Positions 11,775-22,229 of a stretch of DNA of 64,000 bases are shown one piece after another. Origin of the DNA: Rhyacophila brunnea (taxonomy: Eukaryota; Arthropoda; Insecta; Trichoptera; Rhyacophilidae). The first letter of the stretch is position 1; the number at the start of each line of letters is the position of its first letter. The notes under the pieces were generated by a model. The model saw nothing but the letters and a program-made list of their open reading frames with translations, was not told where the DNA came from and searched no databases. The stretch is from positions 2,170,001 through 2,234,000 of the forward strand of contig JAGYXB010001997.1 of NCBI GenBank assembly GCA_022495005.1. The letters run 5' to 3'. Position numbers and translations under genes: made by a program.

Positions 11775-12342
11775 TCAGAAAAGTTTCACTTTTTTGTTCA
11801 ATGGACTCTTTCTCGACAACTGGATTTCAGAATATATCGAATTAATTTTTTTGTTACCAACTTCGGACTGTTCATTATCATCTGAAGAATCAACAATGGT
11901 ACATGGATTTTGTTCAATTAATGTTTCATCTGCACTCTCATCAGATGTTTCAATGACATTATCTTCTTTAGTCAGGGGCACACAAGGCACCTCTAAGAAA
12001 TCTTCACAGAAAGTATTTATCGACTTGTAAAAATCCTTAGTTTCGAGCACAACGCATGGTTCAATAGATTTAGGTTTAAAATATTTAATAAACCCTTTTA
12101 GTTCATTTAAACTTCCGTGACTAGAATAACAGACTAAAAACTTATCAGCTTTTTCTTCAAATATATTTGATTTTTGGTCGTAAAAATCCCAGCGAAGGGC
12201 GCTCGGCCATATGCTCCGAATATGCAAGCTTCTAGAGTTGGGACGACACTCAATTGATTTCATGGCACCGGTTTTTGTGCAGCTATGGATCTGGGTCTCC
12301 ATGGAATCAAGCGTGAATACATCGTCCAAATCAATTATATGT
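11775..12342 (-). CDS. DCLRE1C: DCLRE1C exon 3 (beta-CASP end and tail)
   Basis: Acceptor TTTTTCTAG|ACAT completes the split Arg codon from exon 2. Encodes TQIHSC, the SSHGSLNELK motif and the acidic C-terminal tail; stop at 11775..11777. Confidence 0.9.
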
Positions 12343-15300
12343 CTAGAAAAACAATCAAGCATAAAAATATATTATTACAAAATATTAATATTATGAGGAT
12401 TTGAATATTTACAACCGGGGACCAACCCAATTAACTGTTTTCCCTGTAAAAAATACTATGATATGATCAATGGCGGTTGGCCCTTTATGTCAAATGGTCA
12501 TTGACCCTCCAAAAATAAATATCTTACAATCTACATAATGATATGTACAATGTCATATAATAATCGGTGTTGCTTAGAAATATAAGGCACGTGATGTGCT
12601 AGTACACTGTATAGTTTTTTGTATTCCCTGTGATTCACCGCCCAAACCTTAGCGAATGTGAGTGTTCACGCGGTCAATTGGAAATCTGACAAAAAATTAA
12701 ATATTTCTTTCTCTCTCATTTTTCATATGTGAGACGGAGAAAAAACACAACGTTATAACACAATATTTTATCGCAACACTGGAAACATGACGCTCCATTC
12801 GCCCATTGTCCAAGTGTGAAACAGGTAGATATTTTCAATGTGTCAAATGAAACAGAAATATAACATCGACTGACTCGTAGGTACCACGCCGGCAGTCTGT
12901 GTATGCAGTGTGTTTTGTTAGTTGAAAAGGCCATTAGGAATCGACGAGTATTAAATTTATTAAATGTCTTTGATTGTTTTCATCTTATGTAAATAGTATT
13001 AGGTGCAGTTATTATATAAAATATAGACACACAAAGTTTGGTTTTGAGTGATTTATAACATTTTTGTGATGTTTTGTGGCATTGGCGATGGTTTATTTGT
13101 TTGAACTGACACTTCAAAATGTCAGTTGAAAGTGAAAGATGTTTTTCCACTCTCAAAAGAATAAAAACTTTTCTACGCAATACGATGGGCCAAGATAGAC
13201 TGACCGCTCTTGCAATGCTTAGTATTGAAAAAAAATATTTGGGAAAAATAGACAATTTTTATAATTGTGTGATTGATGATTTTTCGGAAAGCAAAGAAAG
13301 AAAAGTGGACTTAATTTACAAAAAAATTATAACGTGATGGGTTGGCGATGTGAAAAATCAACATTTTTTTGAAGGGTAAGTAGGTACCTACCTATAACAA
13401 TTTCTAGCACTTATTCTACAATGTATAAATAGCCAATTTGCAATACGTCTTTCAAGTATACAACGAAAAGGCAAATTAAAATAATATATTCAAAATTGAC
13501 CCACCACTTTTTCGGGCCTAAGGTCGCCAATGGATATGATTACACCACATTGTTGAATTTTGTATTCTCTTATGTATGAACCGAAATGGTGGTCTATATA
13601 ATATAATCATTTAAGAAAATAAAAGGATCTTTGATATAGGATACCATGAGATTAAGTTATTATAACTAAATGAAGCAAAACTTAAAAGACAAGAGATCCA
13701 TTACTAGTTAAACTATTTTTTATACAATGGATAATTTAATACACAAGATTTAAGAAAGAAGCATTTGTTATTGAACATACATATTAGAAAAAATATTTGT
13801 ACCGAGCGTGACTCAAATCTGCTTTCATCCGATTTCAACTACAATTCGCCGCTCACGGCACATACAGGCGTATCTCATACAATCATTCAAAAATAATTTT
13901 AATATACCAAAATGTTCGTCTTTGTACGCTTTATGTCATCACAAACAGGCGTCTCTCTAACTATTTTTGTTTTCAAAATACTCATGAGGATTATCTCAAA
14001 AAGCAATTAAAAGCGTCTTGACTTATAGGCGTACACTGAGTAACGCCTATTGATGACCGTAATGTTTACAAAATTTGGCGGCACAAACAGCCCTATATCG
14101 TTTAAATCTATGCACCTGTCTTTTCACAGGCCAAAAAAGGACCAGTGCAGTCTTTGCACTGCATTCAAGGAAAGATCCAGAAAAATAAAAGATGAGTTAC
14201 GAGAGAAATATACTAAGCATATTTTAGAGAAGGAAAAGTGCCTTGACAGTTAAAAAAAAAGTCTGTGCTTCTTTCGATCTTCAACAAGTGATCTATATGC
14301 CGAATTCCAAAGAAGGAGCTATTTTCTATAAAAGATGTCTATCAGTCTATAATTTTACTATCTATAATATTTCATCTCGAAATTGTTTTTGTTTTACATG
14401 GCCAGAGACAGAGAGCAAACGTAGCTCTTCAGAAATTGCCACAACTCTTACGATTTTTTCAAAAGAGTGCGATGAAGCCCAAGTTGAAACGGCATATCTT
14501 TATGCAGACGGCTGCGCAGGCCAAAACAAAAATTCTATAGTGGCCTCCGCTTTGTTGAGGTTTATCAACGACTCCTCCAATATCAACGAAATATCTCTCA
14601 GATTCTTTGCACCGAACCATGGGCAAAATCAAGGAGACTCTGCACACAGTGCAATTGCCTATGCCCTCAAAAACGCTGAAATACATTTCTCCTCTCGCAG
14701 CAGTATTCTATTATGAAGATGGCTCGATCGTCACAGCCATATGACGTTCGACCGATGGAATATAAAGATTTAAAAAAATTTAAACAGTTTTCACAAAAAC
14801 TACAAATACTTTCCATACGTAAAGATAACTGTGACAAAGACGTTAACTGGATGGAAATGGCTGAAATGAATGTCCGCAAAGAAAGCCCAACCACAATTTA
14901 TTTCAAAACTAGCCATACAGAGGCATCTTATAGATCCATCAACATAAGAAAAACAGCAGCTAAATACTTGAAAGATCATTTATACTTCATCTGAATTTCG
15001 AGCATAACAAAATTTCTAAGGAAAAATATTCTCTATTCTAGTCTTTGCTGAGGAAATACTGCTACTATTAGACTTCAAGAGTACAAGGATTACTACCGCA
15101 GACTACCTCATGAATAAAAATTGCTCACTTTTGCAAGTATTTTTAGAATATTAGTAAGGATTATGTCTCGATTTATAAACTTTTCTCTATTAATTAATAA
15201 AGATAATATAGCTTTGCATTAATTTAGTTACCGTGTAATAATATTAAGACACCAACTATTAGTAAGAATTACCATCACGTTTTATTTATCAAAGCATAAA

Positions 15301-18300
15301 TTAAAACGTTTAGTAATCGGGCAAAAAAAAATGGTTTTTTGGCTCTACTGCAAAATAATTGAAAATGAGATACGCCTGTATGTGCCGTGAGCGACGAATT
15401 TGATCAAATTATGTAGATCCATTATTGATGAAGACAATATTACAAGAGTGTGTAAATATTCATTGCATGTAGTACCTACATTCATTTGAGTGCATCATTA
15501 TCATTCCAAAATATATTCCATATTTACCTGTATGTATCAAATTCTTCCTGCCGCACATGTATTTTTGTTTTCAACCTTCTGGCCAGTTCAATATATAACC
15601 CCTCGGATCCGTAATACGCAGTTTTATTTAATGAAACCAAGTAATCTTTTCCTTTGGAAACCCACTCGGCAATAATATCACATATAACATCACAGCTTGC
15701 ATCTCGGCTCGGGAAGTCAGGGAAGCGCTCATTCCAAAACGTGGAGTCAAAATACATCTTGTCGATGACGACCGGTTTGCCAAATTCATCATTCAGCTGC
15801 TTCAGTTTCGGCAGGTCGACGCTTGACACCCGAAAGTCGCCAGTGTACAAGATATTTTTGTTTCCCAATGTTCTAAATAAGAACATCACAGAACCAGGAC
15901 AGTGTCCGGCAGGAATTAGTTTTACACTTATAAATTCAGCCTCAGATTTTTGATTTCCAGGTATAAGTATCTGATGTGTATCTAAAAATATGGTATATAG
16001 TATTATTAATGAAATTATAAACAGTTTAAAATACATTTAAGACAAAGTGCAGTGCTATGGTAGTTCTTCTAGCGTTATCCAGTGACAAAATACAAAGCAT
16101 GAAATTTAAAACAATTTTTTTTTGAATTCAACATATACTCAAAATGTTATAAAATGTCCATTCTATGAACAGCTAATTCTGATTAGTACAACTTTGTTTA
16201 TGGTTATTTTTATCATTAAAATGTAGTTTAATAAATTCTTTCAAAAATCATAAAAGGATTTTTGAATAAATCGGTTTTAATGTATTTTAAATTGAATTTA
16301 AAAAACATCAAATTTCAAAAACAAATTAAAAACTTGATATCTTTTTTACTCATATCGAGGGAACACAAATAATGGGAAGTGTAATAGGATCTAATAGGAT
16401 CATATTATTATGGGCCTCCACAGAGTGGAGGTTTGTAATTTTGTTTTTACGAGAAATGGATGTCAGCCACTTGCTCAACCTATTAGGTCCATACTCTGAC
16501 TCATACACAAATTGAAAAATAATATGTGTACTTGCCAGACACAGTATTCGAACCAGTGTTGCCATATTTTTGTATGCTGATTATAGTACAGAAGCATAAA
16601 AATTATAGTATTTCTGAAAAATATATAGTACAGGAACATTTTTCGTCTTGAATCCTTTAAAATTACAGTATTTTGGTATATTTGGCGTAAAATTATAGTA
16701 TTTTACATTTTTCGCAAAATCAAAATTATAGTATTGTACTATAATTATAGTACGGTTGGCATCACTGATTCGAACCCACAACGCTTAAGCCGCACGGCGA
16801 TTGTAGGTGAGGATGTAACATGGTTTAAGTTTATATCTTGAATGTAGAGAAATAAGGAATAAACTTAAACATGTGTTATAGAATATTATGTTATTTTTGT
16901 ATGATATTAATATTATACTATGCATTGAAATTTGCCATGTAAATGAAATGAGAATGTTGGTCATTTTTTTAGGAACCTAGGTGCCTTTTTTCGTCTGACC
17001 TTCATAAAGTAATATGCCGAACCTGGCTTCAAAACCTTGGTCTATGGCGATTGGCTTTCACATTCTTATCTTATTAATCTGTTCTGTAGTTATATTGAAT
17101 CGGGCTATAACCATAATATATCATATATAGGTACTGCCCTCAATGGCCGAGCGGTTACATGCCAAGCTTAAATTATCGTGAGTCCCAGGTCTGGGTGAAA
17201 TTTCACATATTTATTTTTCAATGTATGTTTGGATCCAGAGTATGGACCTAGTAGGTTGAGCAAATGGCTAATGTCCATTTCTCATAAAATTAAAATTCTG
17301 TTAATGCAACCTCCGCTCTGCAATGACATTTAAAGTCATTGCCGCTCTGGGAGGCCAATTGATCTTCTTAGGATCGAACATGGTAAAAAAAAAACAAGAA
17401 TCGGCATTTCAACAAAATAATCGAATTGAAAACGAATAAATCAGATATTGAGTGTTATTATAAATATATAAAAGAGATAGGCTGATGTTCTGCTGGTCGG
17501 AGTGGTGACGAGGAGATGTAAATTGTTACTGTAACCAATTTCCAGCCATTCGATGACTGCTTCTCAGTGAGTATATGCAAGCGCGCCACACAAAAATGGC
17601 ATAGGGGGGGATCCATTTTAGAAAAATGTCCATAATAATTTATTGATTTTTTAAGTCGGTGAGGGGGTTGGATTGATAAAATCTAGCAGTTGCTACTGAC
17701 TTCTAGGTGTATGGCTTCACATTGCTTAAACCGCGGTCCTCACATTTTTCTGATTACATTCCCCATACCCAGACACTCTGCACTTTGACTACAGCGTCGA
17801 AGACCTGACCTGACCTGTCGCATCCGCAAGCAATTGTTGAATTTTAGTGTCATCTGCGCTGTCTCATATTTTAGACATGCGTGTCAGAATATTAAAGCAA
17901 ACAATGGATGCTTCAGATGGTAGCACCAATTTATGAGTGCCACGGGTCTTCCACTAATAAAGACCTTACATGCGGAGAGAGCGGCCAACCCTTTGAGATG
18001 GCTATTCAACAACCAAATTATCCAGGTTACAATCGTTAGGCGTGAGGTCCTAACAAAGAACAAGAAGAAGTAATATTTTATTCGCCTAAAATTGATGAAA
18101 GAATAAAATAAAAACTCACCGAGAATATTTAAACTTCTGATATTTTTGCTAAGTCCAGGATATTTATTTTTCAATATGACTGAGCTTATTTCTGAAGCGT
18201 ATAGAAACACATTTTCCTTAGCATGGTGCTTTGTAAAATAATCATCACAGAGCCCTACCATGTGATCGGAATGACAATGTGAGAGGAAATACGCTCGGGA

Positions 18301-18375
18301 GAATTCATTTATCCTGTCAAATCGGTCAACTGACACTCCATTTATTTCGGCCAGCGGTCCTTTAAATGTACTCAT
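11775..18375 (-). CDS. DCLRE1C: Artemis-like nuclease DCLRE1C (three exons)
   Basis: Exons 18375..18120, 15981..15528 and 12342..11775 join in frame (256+454+568 nt, 425 aa). Artemis is a metallo-beta-lactamase/beta-CASP endonuclease that opens hairpins and trims ends in non-homologous end joining. Visible active-site residues: His33, His35, Asp37, His38 in SHCHSDHMVGL; His112 in PAGHCPGSVMF; Asp134 in YTGDFR; Asp164 in YFDSTF; beta-CASP motifs SLNKTAYYG (residues 202-210), His227 in IHV, and His312 in CYSSHGS. The N-terminus has the same spacing as human Artemis. After about residue 345 the tail is acidic and Ser-rich and ends in a basic KSPLNKKVKLF, possibly nuclear-targeting. It is shorter than the vertebrate protein (about 690 aa) because the long C-terminal region is missing. 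SNM1A/B paralogues are less likely given the SHCHSDH and SSHGS forms. Confidence 0.9.
12468..13532 (+). mobile_element. hAT element in DCLRE1C intron 2
   Basis: Perfect 8-bp target duplication GATATGAT (12460..12467, 13533..13540). Ends CAATGGCGGTTGGCCC and the reverse complement of GGTCGCCAATG form short inverted repeats. It retains the C-terminus of a hAT transposase (13119..13337). It is homologous at both ends to the oppositely oriented element at 5478..6572. Confidence 0.85.
13119..13337 (+). pseudogene. hAT/ZMYM1-like transposase C-terminal dimerisation fragment
   Basis: 72 codons start SVESERCFSTLKRIKTFLR and continue TMGQDRLTALAMLSIEKK, the conserved hAT family C-terminal dimerisation motif (S.ERCFS.LKRIK..LR). 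Everything N-terminal, including the catalytic region, is missing, so this is an internal-deletion remnant. Confidence 0.85.
13847..15396 (+). mobile_element. DUF7869-type transposon 1, defective
   Basis: A 32-bp inverted repeat CGCCGCTCACGGCACATACA plus GGCGTATCTCAT (13847..13878) matches 15365..15396 with one mismatch. Both ends are flanked by AATT (possible 4-bp target duplication). GGCGT-TCTC motifs repeat subterminally near 13950 and 14030. It contains the transposase-like pseudogene 14050..14994. Lies in DCLRE1C intron 2. Confidence 0.75.
14050..14994 (+). pseudogene. DUF7869-type transposase-like protein, frameshifted
   Basis: Three consecutive frames encode one protein: FHRPKKDQCSLCTAFKERSR (cysteine motif), then CASFDLQQVIYMPNS, YKRCLSVYNFTIYN, FTWPE, AYLYADGCAGQNKNSIV and HGQNQGDSAHSAIAYALK, then ARSSQPYDVRPMEYKDLKKF. 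I recognise the series PKKDQC / SFDLQ / YNF / WPE / DGC.GQN+N / DS.H as the family often annotated DUF7869 in aphids and cnidarians; the paired Asp motifs suggest an RNase H-like core. Frame breaks near 14245 and 14710 make it non-functional. The family name comes from memory of motif order, not from a search. Confidence 0.65.
15528..15981 (-). CDS. DCLRE1C: DCLRE1C exon 2 (MBL motifs 3-4, beta-CASP start)
   Basis: Acceptor TTTTTAG|AT, donor ACAG|GTAAAT. Encodes PAGHCPGSVMFLF, YTGDFR and SLNKTAYYG. The open frame extends upstream into the intron but that part is hydrophobic intronic sequence, not protein. Confidence 0.93.
16381..16806 (-). mobile_element. tRNA-derived SINE (family S1), split by a hAT MITE
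   Basis: Minus-strand SINE. The A-box region is a decayed form at about 16785..16800, the B box is broken by the insertion, and the body carries ATTAGGTCCATACTCTGACT and the tail GGAGGCCCATAAT, ATCCTATTAGATCC. Matches 23938..24173 throughout outside the insertion. Confidence 0.8.
16554..16767. mobile_element. 214-bp hAT MITE inserted in SINE B box
   Basis: Perfect 8-bp target duplication ATTCGAAC (16546..16553, 16768..16775). Ends CAGTGTTGCCA and TGGCATCACTG form hAT inverted repeats. The interior is a series of about seven AATTATAGTA-like units. Confidence 0.9.
17138..17392 (+). mobile_element. SINE S1, older full-length copy
   Basis: Plus-strand copy: AATGGCCGAGCGGTTACA (tRNA A box), a weakened B box near CCCAGGTCTGGG, the body TTTTCAATGTATGTTTGGAT, and the tail ATCTTCTTAGGATCGAACAT followed by a long A-run. 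Confidence 0.75.
17570..17960. repeat. Interspersed repeat R4, copy 1 (DCLRE1C intron 1)
   Basis: Shares CCCATACCCAGACACTC, AGACATGC.-.TCAGAATATT and GCAAACA-TGGATGCTTCAGAT with 57305..57770 in the same order and similar spacing. No ORF is conserved between copies, so this is a diverged repeat of unknown class. Confidence 0.5.
18120..18375 (-). CDS. DCLRE1C: DCLRE1C exon 1 (MBL motif 2)
   Basis: Starts at the ATG at 18375 (ACCTAACATG context) and encodes MSTFKGPLAEINGVSVDRFD and the HCHSDH motif. Donor CTCG|GTGAGT; one base carries over to make Asp86. Confidence 0.92.
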
Positions 18376-19194
18376 GTTAGGTATCTAAAAACTGAAGAAG
18401 ATACAAGTCAATACCGAATTATAAGGTTGGATATAGATAAGATCAATATACAGTATTAATAATAACATGACCAACAATGCATAATAATATGCAATATAAT
18501 ATTATGCTTACCTTAAATGTTGGAAAGAATTATGAAACTAAGCAGTAAGTTTGTTCTGTACCAATTTAAAATCTTGGTAGCGCAGCGCTATGATAGAATT
18601 CATAAAAAGTACCAACTATAAAAGTTTTTTTTAATCAAAATACTATCAAAATTTGTAGTATTTCAACACCCCCTCGATTGTTTTGTTTGCAGTCATAGGA
18701 CATAGACTAATATACTTTTGCAGTCACCAGCAAGACGAAGACAAATACGAGAAGTGTCAAAGTTTCTGGTTAGTGGTTATGTTTCATGTTATGACATGTT
18801 GATAAATTCAAATGTCAAAAGACAGTGCAGCCAATGGTGGAATAAAATACACCTCAAAAACGTGTCAAAATATTAATGAATTTCTGAAAAAACTATAATT
18901 ATTTAATACGAATAAAAAATATTGGATTTTTTTATAGGTACTTTGTGTAAAAATATAGTGCGTTTCCAACCTTTTTAAATTTCACCATTAATTTGTAAAT
19001 AATTTTAAGTACAGCAATAGGCAACACTTGGTTCGTCAAAACTGCCAACAGTGCCAATGTAATTTCAACGTTTTTTGTTGGCAGCTCCGATGTGACAATA
19101 TTCAGAGTTTCAAAACGACTAATTATTAGTCAAAATACTGTACCTATGTTTAATGTTATTAGATCCGTATTAAAACACTTTAAAATATGAAATA
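18376..19194. other. DCLRE1C 5' flank
   Basis: No ORF. Presumably holds the DCLRE1C promoter on the minus strand, but no core promoter motif stands out. Confidence 0.3.
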
Positions 19195-19250
19195 CAAAAA
19201 AATATCTCATATTGCAAGCTTCGTAATTTTCCGCTAGGTGCGTCTGGCAG
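19195..19250. repeat. Terminal fragment of MITE family A
   Basis: AATATCTCATATTGCAAGCT and TTCCGCTAGGTGCGTCT match the ends at 601 (reverse complement) and 29028. Confidence 0.5.
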
Positions 19251-19439
19251 GTAGAGTATGTACTTAATCAGCGACCAAAATAATAATTAGAATGGAGACA
19301 TGATTAATCTCTCGCAAAATGGTTTATTATTTTATGATTTTATTGTGATAGTTTATGGTTTTCATTTAATTTATGTGATAGGTACCTACATAATCATTTT
19401 TTTATAACTTTTACAATCCAATACCAATAGATCTTGACC

Positions 19440-19515
19440 CAAAAAACGTTTTTTTGCAGTTTATTTTATGAGAAATGGATTTTTGTCACTTGCTTAACCC
19501 AATGAGTCCATGCTC
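19440..19515 (-). repeat. SINE S1 internal fragment
   Basis: TGAGAAATGGATTTTTGTCACTTGCTTAAC-type sequence followed by GAGTCCATGCTCTGGA matches the SINE body; the tRNA head and tail are lost. Confidence 0.55.
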
Positions 19516-19597
19516 TGGACAACTTGTTAATTTGTCAAACATTTCATGGCTTCAGAAAAAAACATACTATTTCTCCATCGAGGGCACATTATTATTA

Positions 19598-19798
19598 CAG
19601 TAAACTCTTGATTATCCAAACTAATGATGGAGATGCGGTGGCAGGGATAATTCAAACTATAATTTTTATTTCGTTCTAAAATACCATTACATATTGCTAA
19701 TGCAGTGATGTGTGAAGATGGTGCTCTAACATGGTGACTAAAGCGATTGATAATTTCATCTTCTTCACTTACAACCTCATCCTCTTCATCTCCTAGTT
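19598..19798 (-). pseudogene. pogo/Tigger-like transposon end with C-terminal coding remnant
   Basis: A Tigger-like terminus CAGTAAACTCTTGATTATCC starts at 19598 after a TA. The minus strand codes for ELGDEEDEVVSEEDEIINRF and downstream residues, an acidic segment resembling Tigger-type C-termini. It is cut off at 19799 by a hAT element; its continuation may lie after 22229 but no convincing coding motif is left there. Confidence 0.4.
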
Positions 19799-22221
19799 CA
19801 GTGCTCCGCAACCTTTTATCACTCACGGCACACTAAAGGTCTTCCCAGAATACCGCGGCACACCACACGTAAAACAATTTATACACCAAAACGTGGACCC
19901 CACATACTCTAAAATAGCGTTTTTTAAATGGTGATCAAGGGAAAATTAATGGTATTGATTGTATGCTTAGCATTTTTTTTGTATTTATTAATACATCCAC
20001 TCGAATTATGGTTAGTTGTCGGGTTAAGAATAATAATTATTTGTCAAGTATTGACATAATAATAATAAATTGTATCCTGCAATCGCATGTTTTAATATCG
20101 ATAATAAAAAGCATTTCTAATCTACGCATGCGTTTTACTATTATACATGTTTTCCTGATATCGTCGCCTTGGAAGTGAATAGAGCTTCACGGATGTCATT
20201 TGTGTATTAGATTGTTTAGCAAATTTGATGGAAATACATGTTCCTGTAAAAAAATCAGTTATTTTTCTTCACCATAATAATAATTATAACCAATAAGTAT
20301 TTTAAAAATTGTTTGGTCAAATAAAAACGTTTTTGAATTTTGTGTGGATTACCTCTATTCACCTCCAAGGTGAAGATATTCACCAAGATTTATTTTCAAC
20401 ACGTCTAGTATTCTCAATACTTTCTATAACCTGATTCCTAAACCTAAACAATTTTTCACAAACATGTGTTTGGATCAAGCGTGTCTATTCCTTAGACTAT
20501 GTACGCAAGACGCTTCCCGCTGCTATCTAAGGAAGGTTTGTATCCAATTGTTGTAATTGTTACAATAAGTGCTATGTTTTAACAGCACTTTTCTTGGCAA
20601 AGCTAAACTTTCGAGCGAGATGACTGTTTAGACCACGGGTTCCCAACCTCGGAACCCGACGGGTTTTCTGTGGGGTCGCCAGCTTATAAAGCTAAAAAAA
20701 AATTCACTATAATGCAATTTTTATTTTGGGCAGAGAGGTGGTGGCGTTCTCATTGCTGTACGCTCCGACCGAGCAGACAGTATATCTGTTGTTGACTGTC
20801 ACTTTGCTGCAGCTATTGACGTCGTTATTATTCGATTACGGTGAAATGGGTCATTTTTCACTGTTTGTTGCGTGAATTTTCCACCGCGATCGTCTCGCGA
20901 TGCATATAATTCGTTCTTTTCATACTTTGAAAACTTGCCAGTTGATAATTGTATAACCATCATTGGTGATTTCAATTTGTATTCATCTCATTTTTTATCC
21001 TGTATGAATCTCAAGCAGTTTTCAGAGATAAGAAATTGAGATACCCGGGGTTCCAGCGGCTAGCTCAGATGTCCATCGAACCCCGGATTCACAAAAAAAG
21101 GATTTATATATGTTGGTAAAATTAAATAAAACACTAAGTCTTTCTCGTGCGGTCTTAGCGTTATATATTTTAATATTTGGTTGGACAACGTTACTTTATA
21201 GTCCATTACATATTTTGTTTTTACAATTAGTTACACAGGTCCGTACACGGTTTACAAAGGACGCTTACTAACTTTCTTTTTCAAATTCCCCGTACCCACG
21301 CCGTCCAGCAAAAAGGACTCTCGTGATTGGCCAAATTTTATCGCGTGATGCTTTTGATTTGACGAATCACGAGGACCACCCCGGCGCAGGCGCGTGGAGA
21401 TTTTAACGTTGCCGGCAAGCGCGGCAAAATTTATTATATATGAATACTTATATTTAGTCTTAAAATTATCTCTCTCATCCATCATCATTTAAACTTTTTA
21501 AATCAAATTAAATTTGTCTTAATTACACCTCCGCCCAGTATGTGATTTTCACACACCGGACGAAGGCCTTTACTTATGAATAAAAAAAAATTTACGTAGT
21601 TGAGCAAGGAATCAGATTAGATGTTTTATGAAGCTGTTTCTAGAGGTCAGGGTTACGTTTCGACTTATGACTACTAAATGATTATTTTACACCGGGAGAA
21701 GCCCGCCTGTAACAGGGGTGTATCAAAATGTGAAATCGCGAATTTTAGACTTAGTTTTGGCGGATTCAGATTGTTGTGTACCGGTACATGCCTGTGCCGA
21801 CCCACTTATACCTGAAGATGCATAATATCACCCTGCACTCAATATATTTGCCATTAAATTCTTTACGGTTCACAAATAGTCGTATTCAACATCATAATGT
21901 TGGAAATGGAGACAGTGAATGTACTGAATCGAAGTTTATTAATAATAATTTGTGGAACTTCTTTAAGGGCGACCTATTGCATATGTATTACGAATTTCAG
22001 AATATTGATTGGGAAATTTCATTCTCAGAGAGCACGTCAATACATTTTCATTCTCAAATATATTACAAGCCATGTGCGCAAATTTGGATATTAAGTAAGT
22101 AGGTACATATTGTATAGTATACAAAATTATTTGTGTTTATTTTGAAGCGATGCATCGCGTCACACCTAGTGTCGTCTCGCGGCACACCAGTGTGCCACGG
22201 CACACCGGTTGCGGAGCACTG
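19799..22221. mobile_element. 2.4-kb hAT element, non-coding
   Basis: Ends CAGTGCTCCGCAACC and GGTTGCGGAGCACTG are exact inverted repeats, followed inward by CGGCACAC motifs. The flanks TCCTAGTT (19791..19798) and TTCTAGTT (22222..22229) are an 8-bp target duplication with one change. Inside are a foldback (CGCCTTGGAAGTGAATAG at 20164 versus CTATTCACCTCCAAGGTG at 20354) and a TTCCCAACCTCGG...GGTTCC segment at 20640..21070. No transposase frame was found. Confidence 0.75.
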
Positions 22222-22229
22222 TTCTAGTT

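Noticed and set aside
11692..12030. Plus-strand open frame opposite DCLRE1C exon 3
   Set aside because: It is the antisense shadow of a real coding exon with recognised motifs.
15524..16036. Hydrophobic N-terminal extension before DCLRE1C exon 2
   Set aside because: The upstream 18 residues are translated intron ending in a TTTTTAG acceptor; the exon 1 junction restores a continuous family-like sequence.
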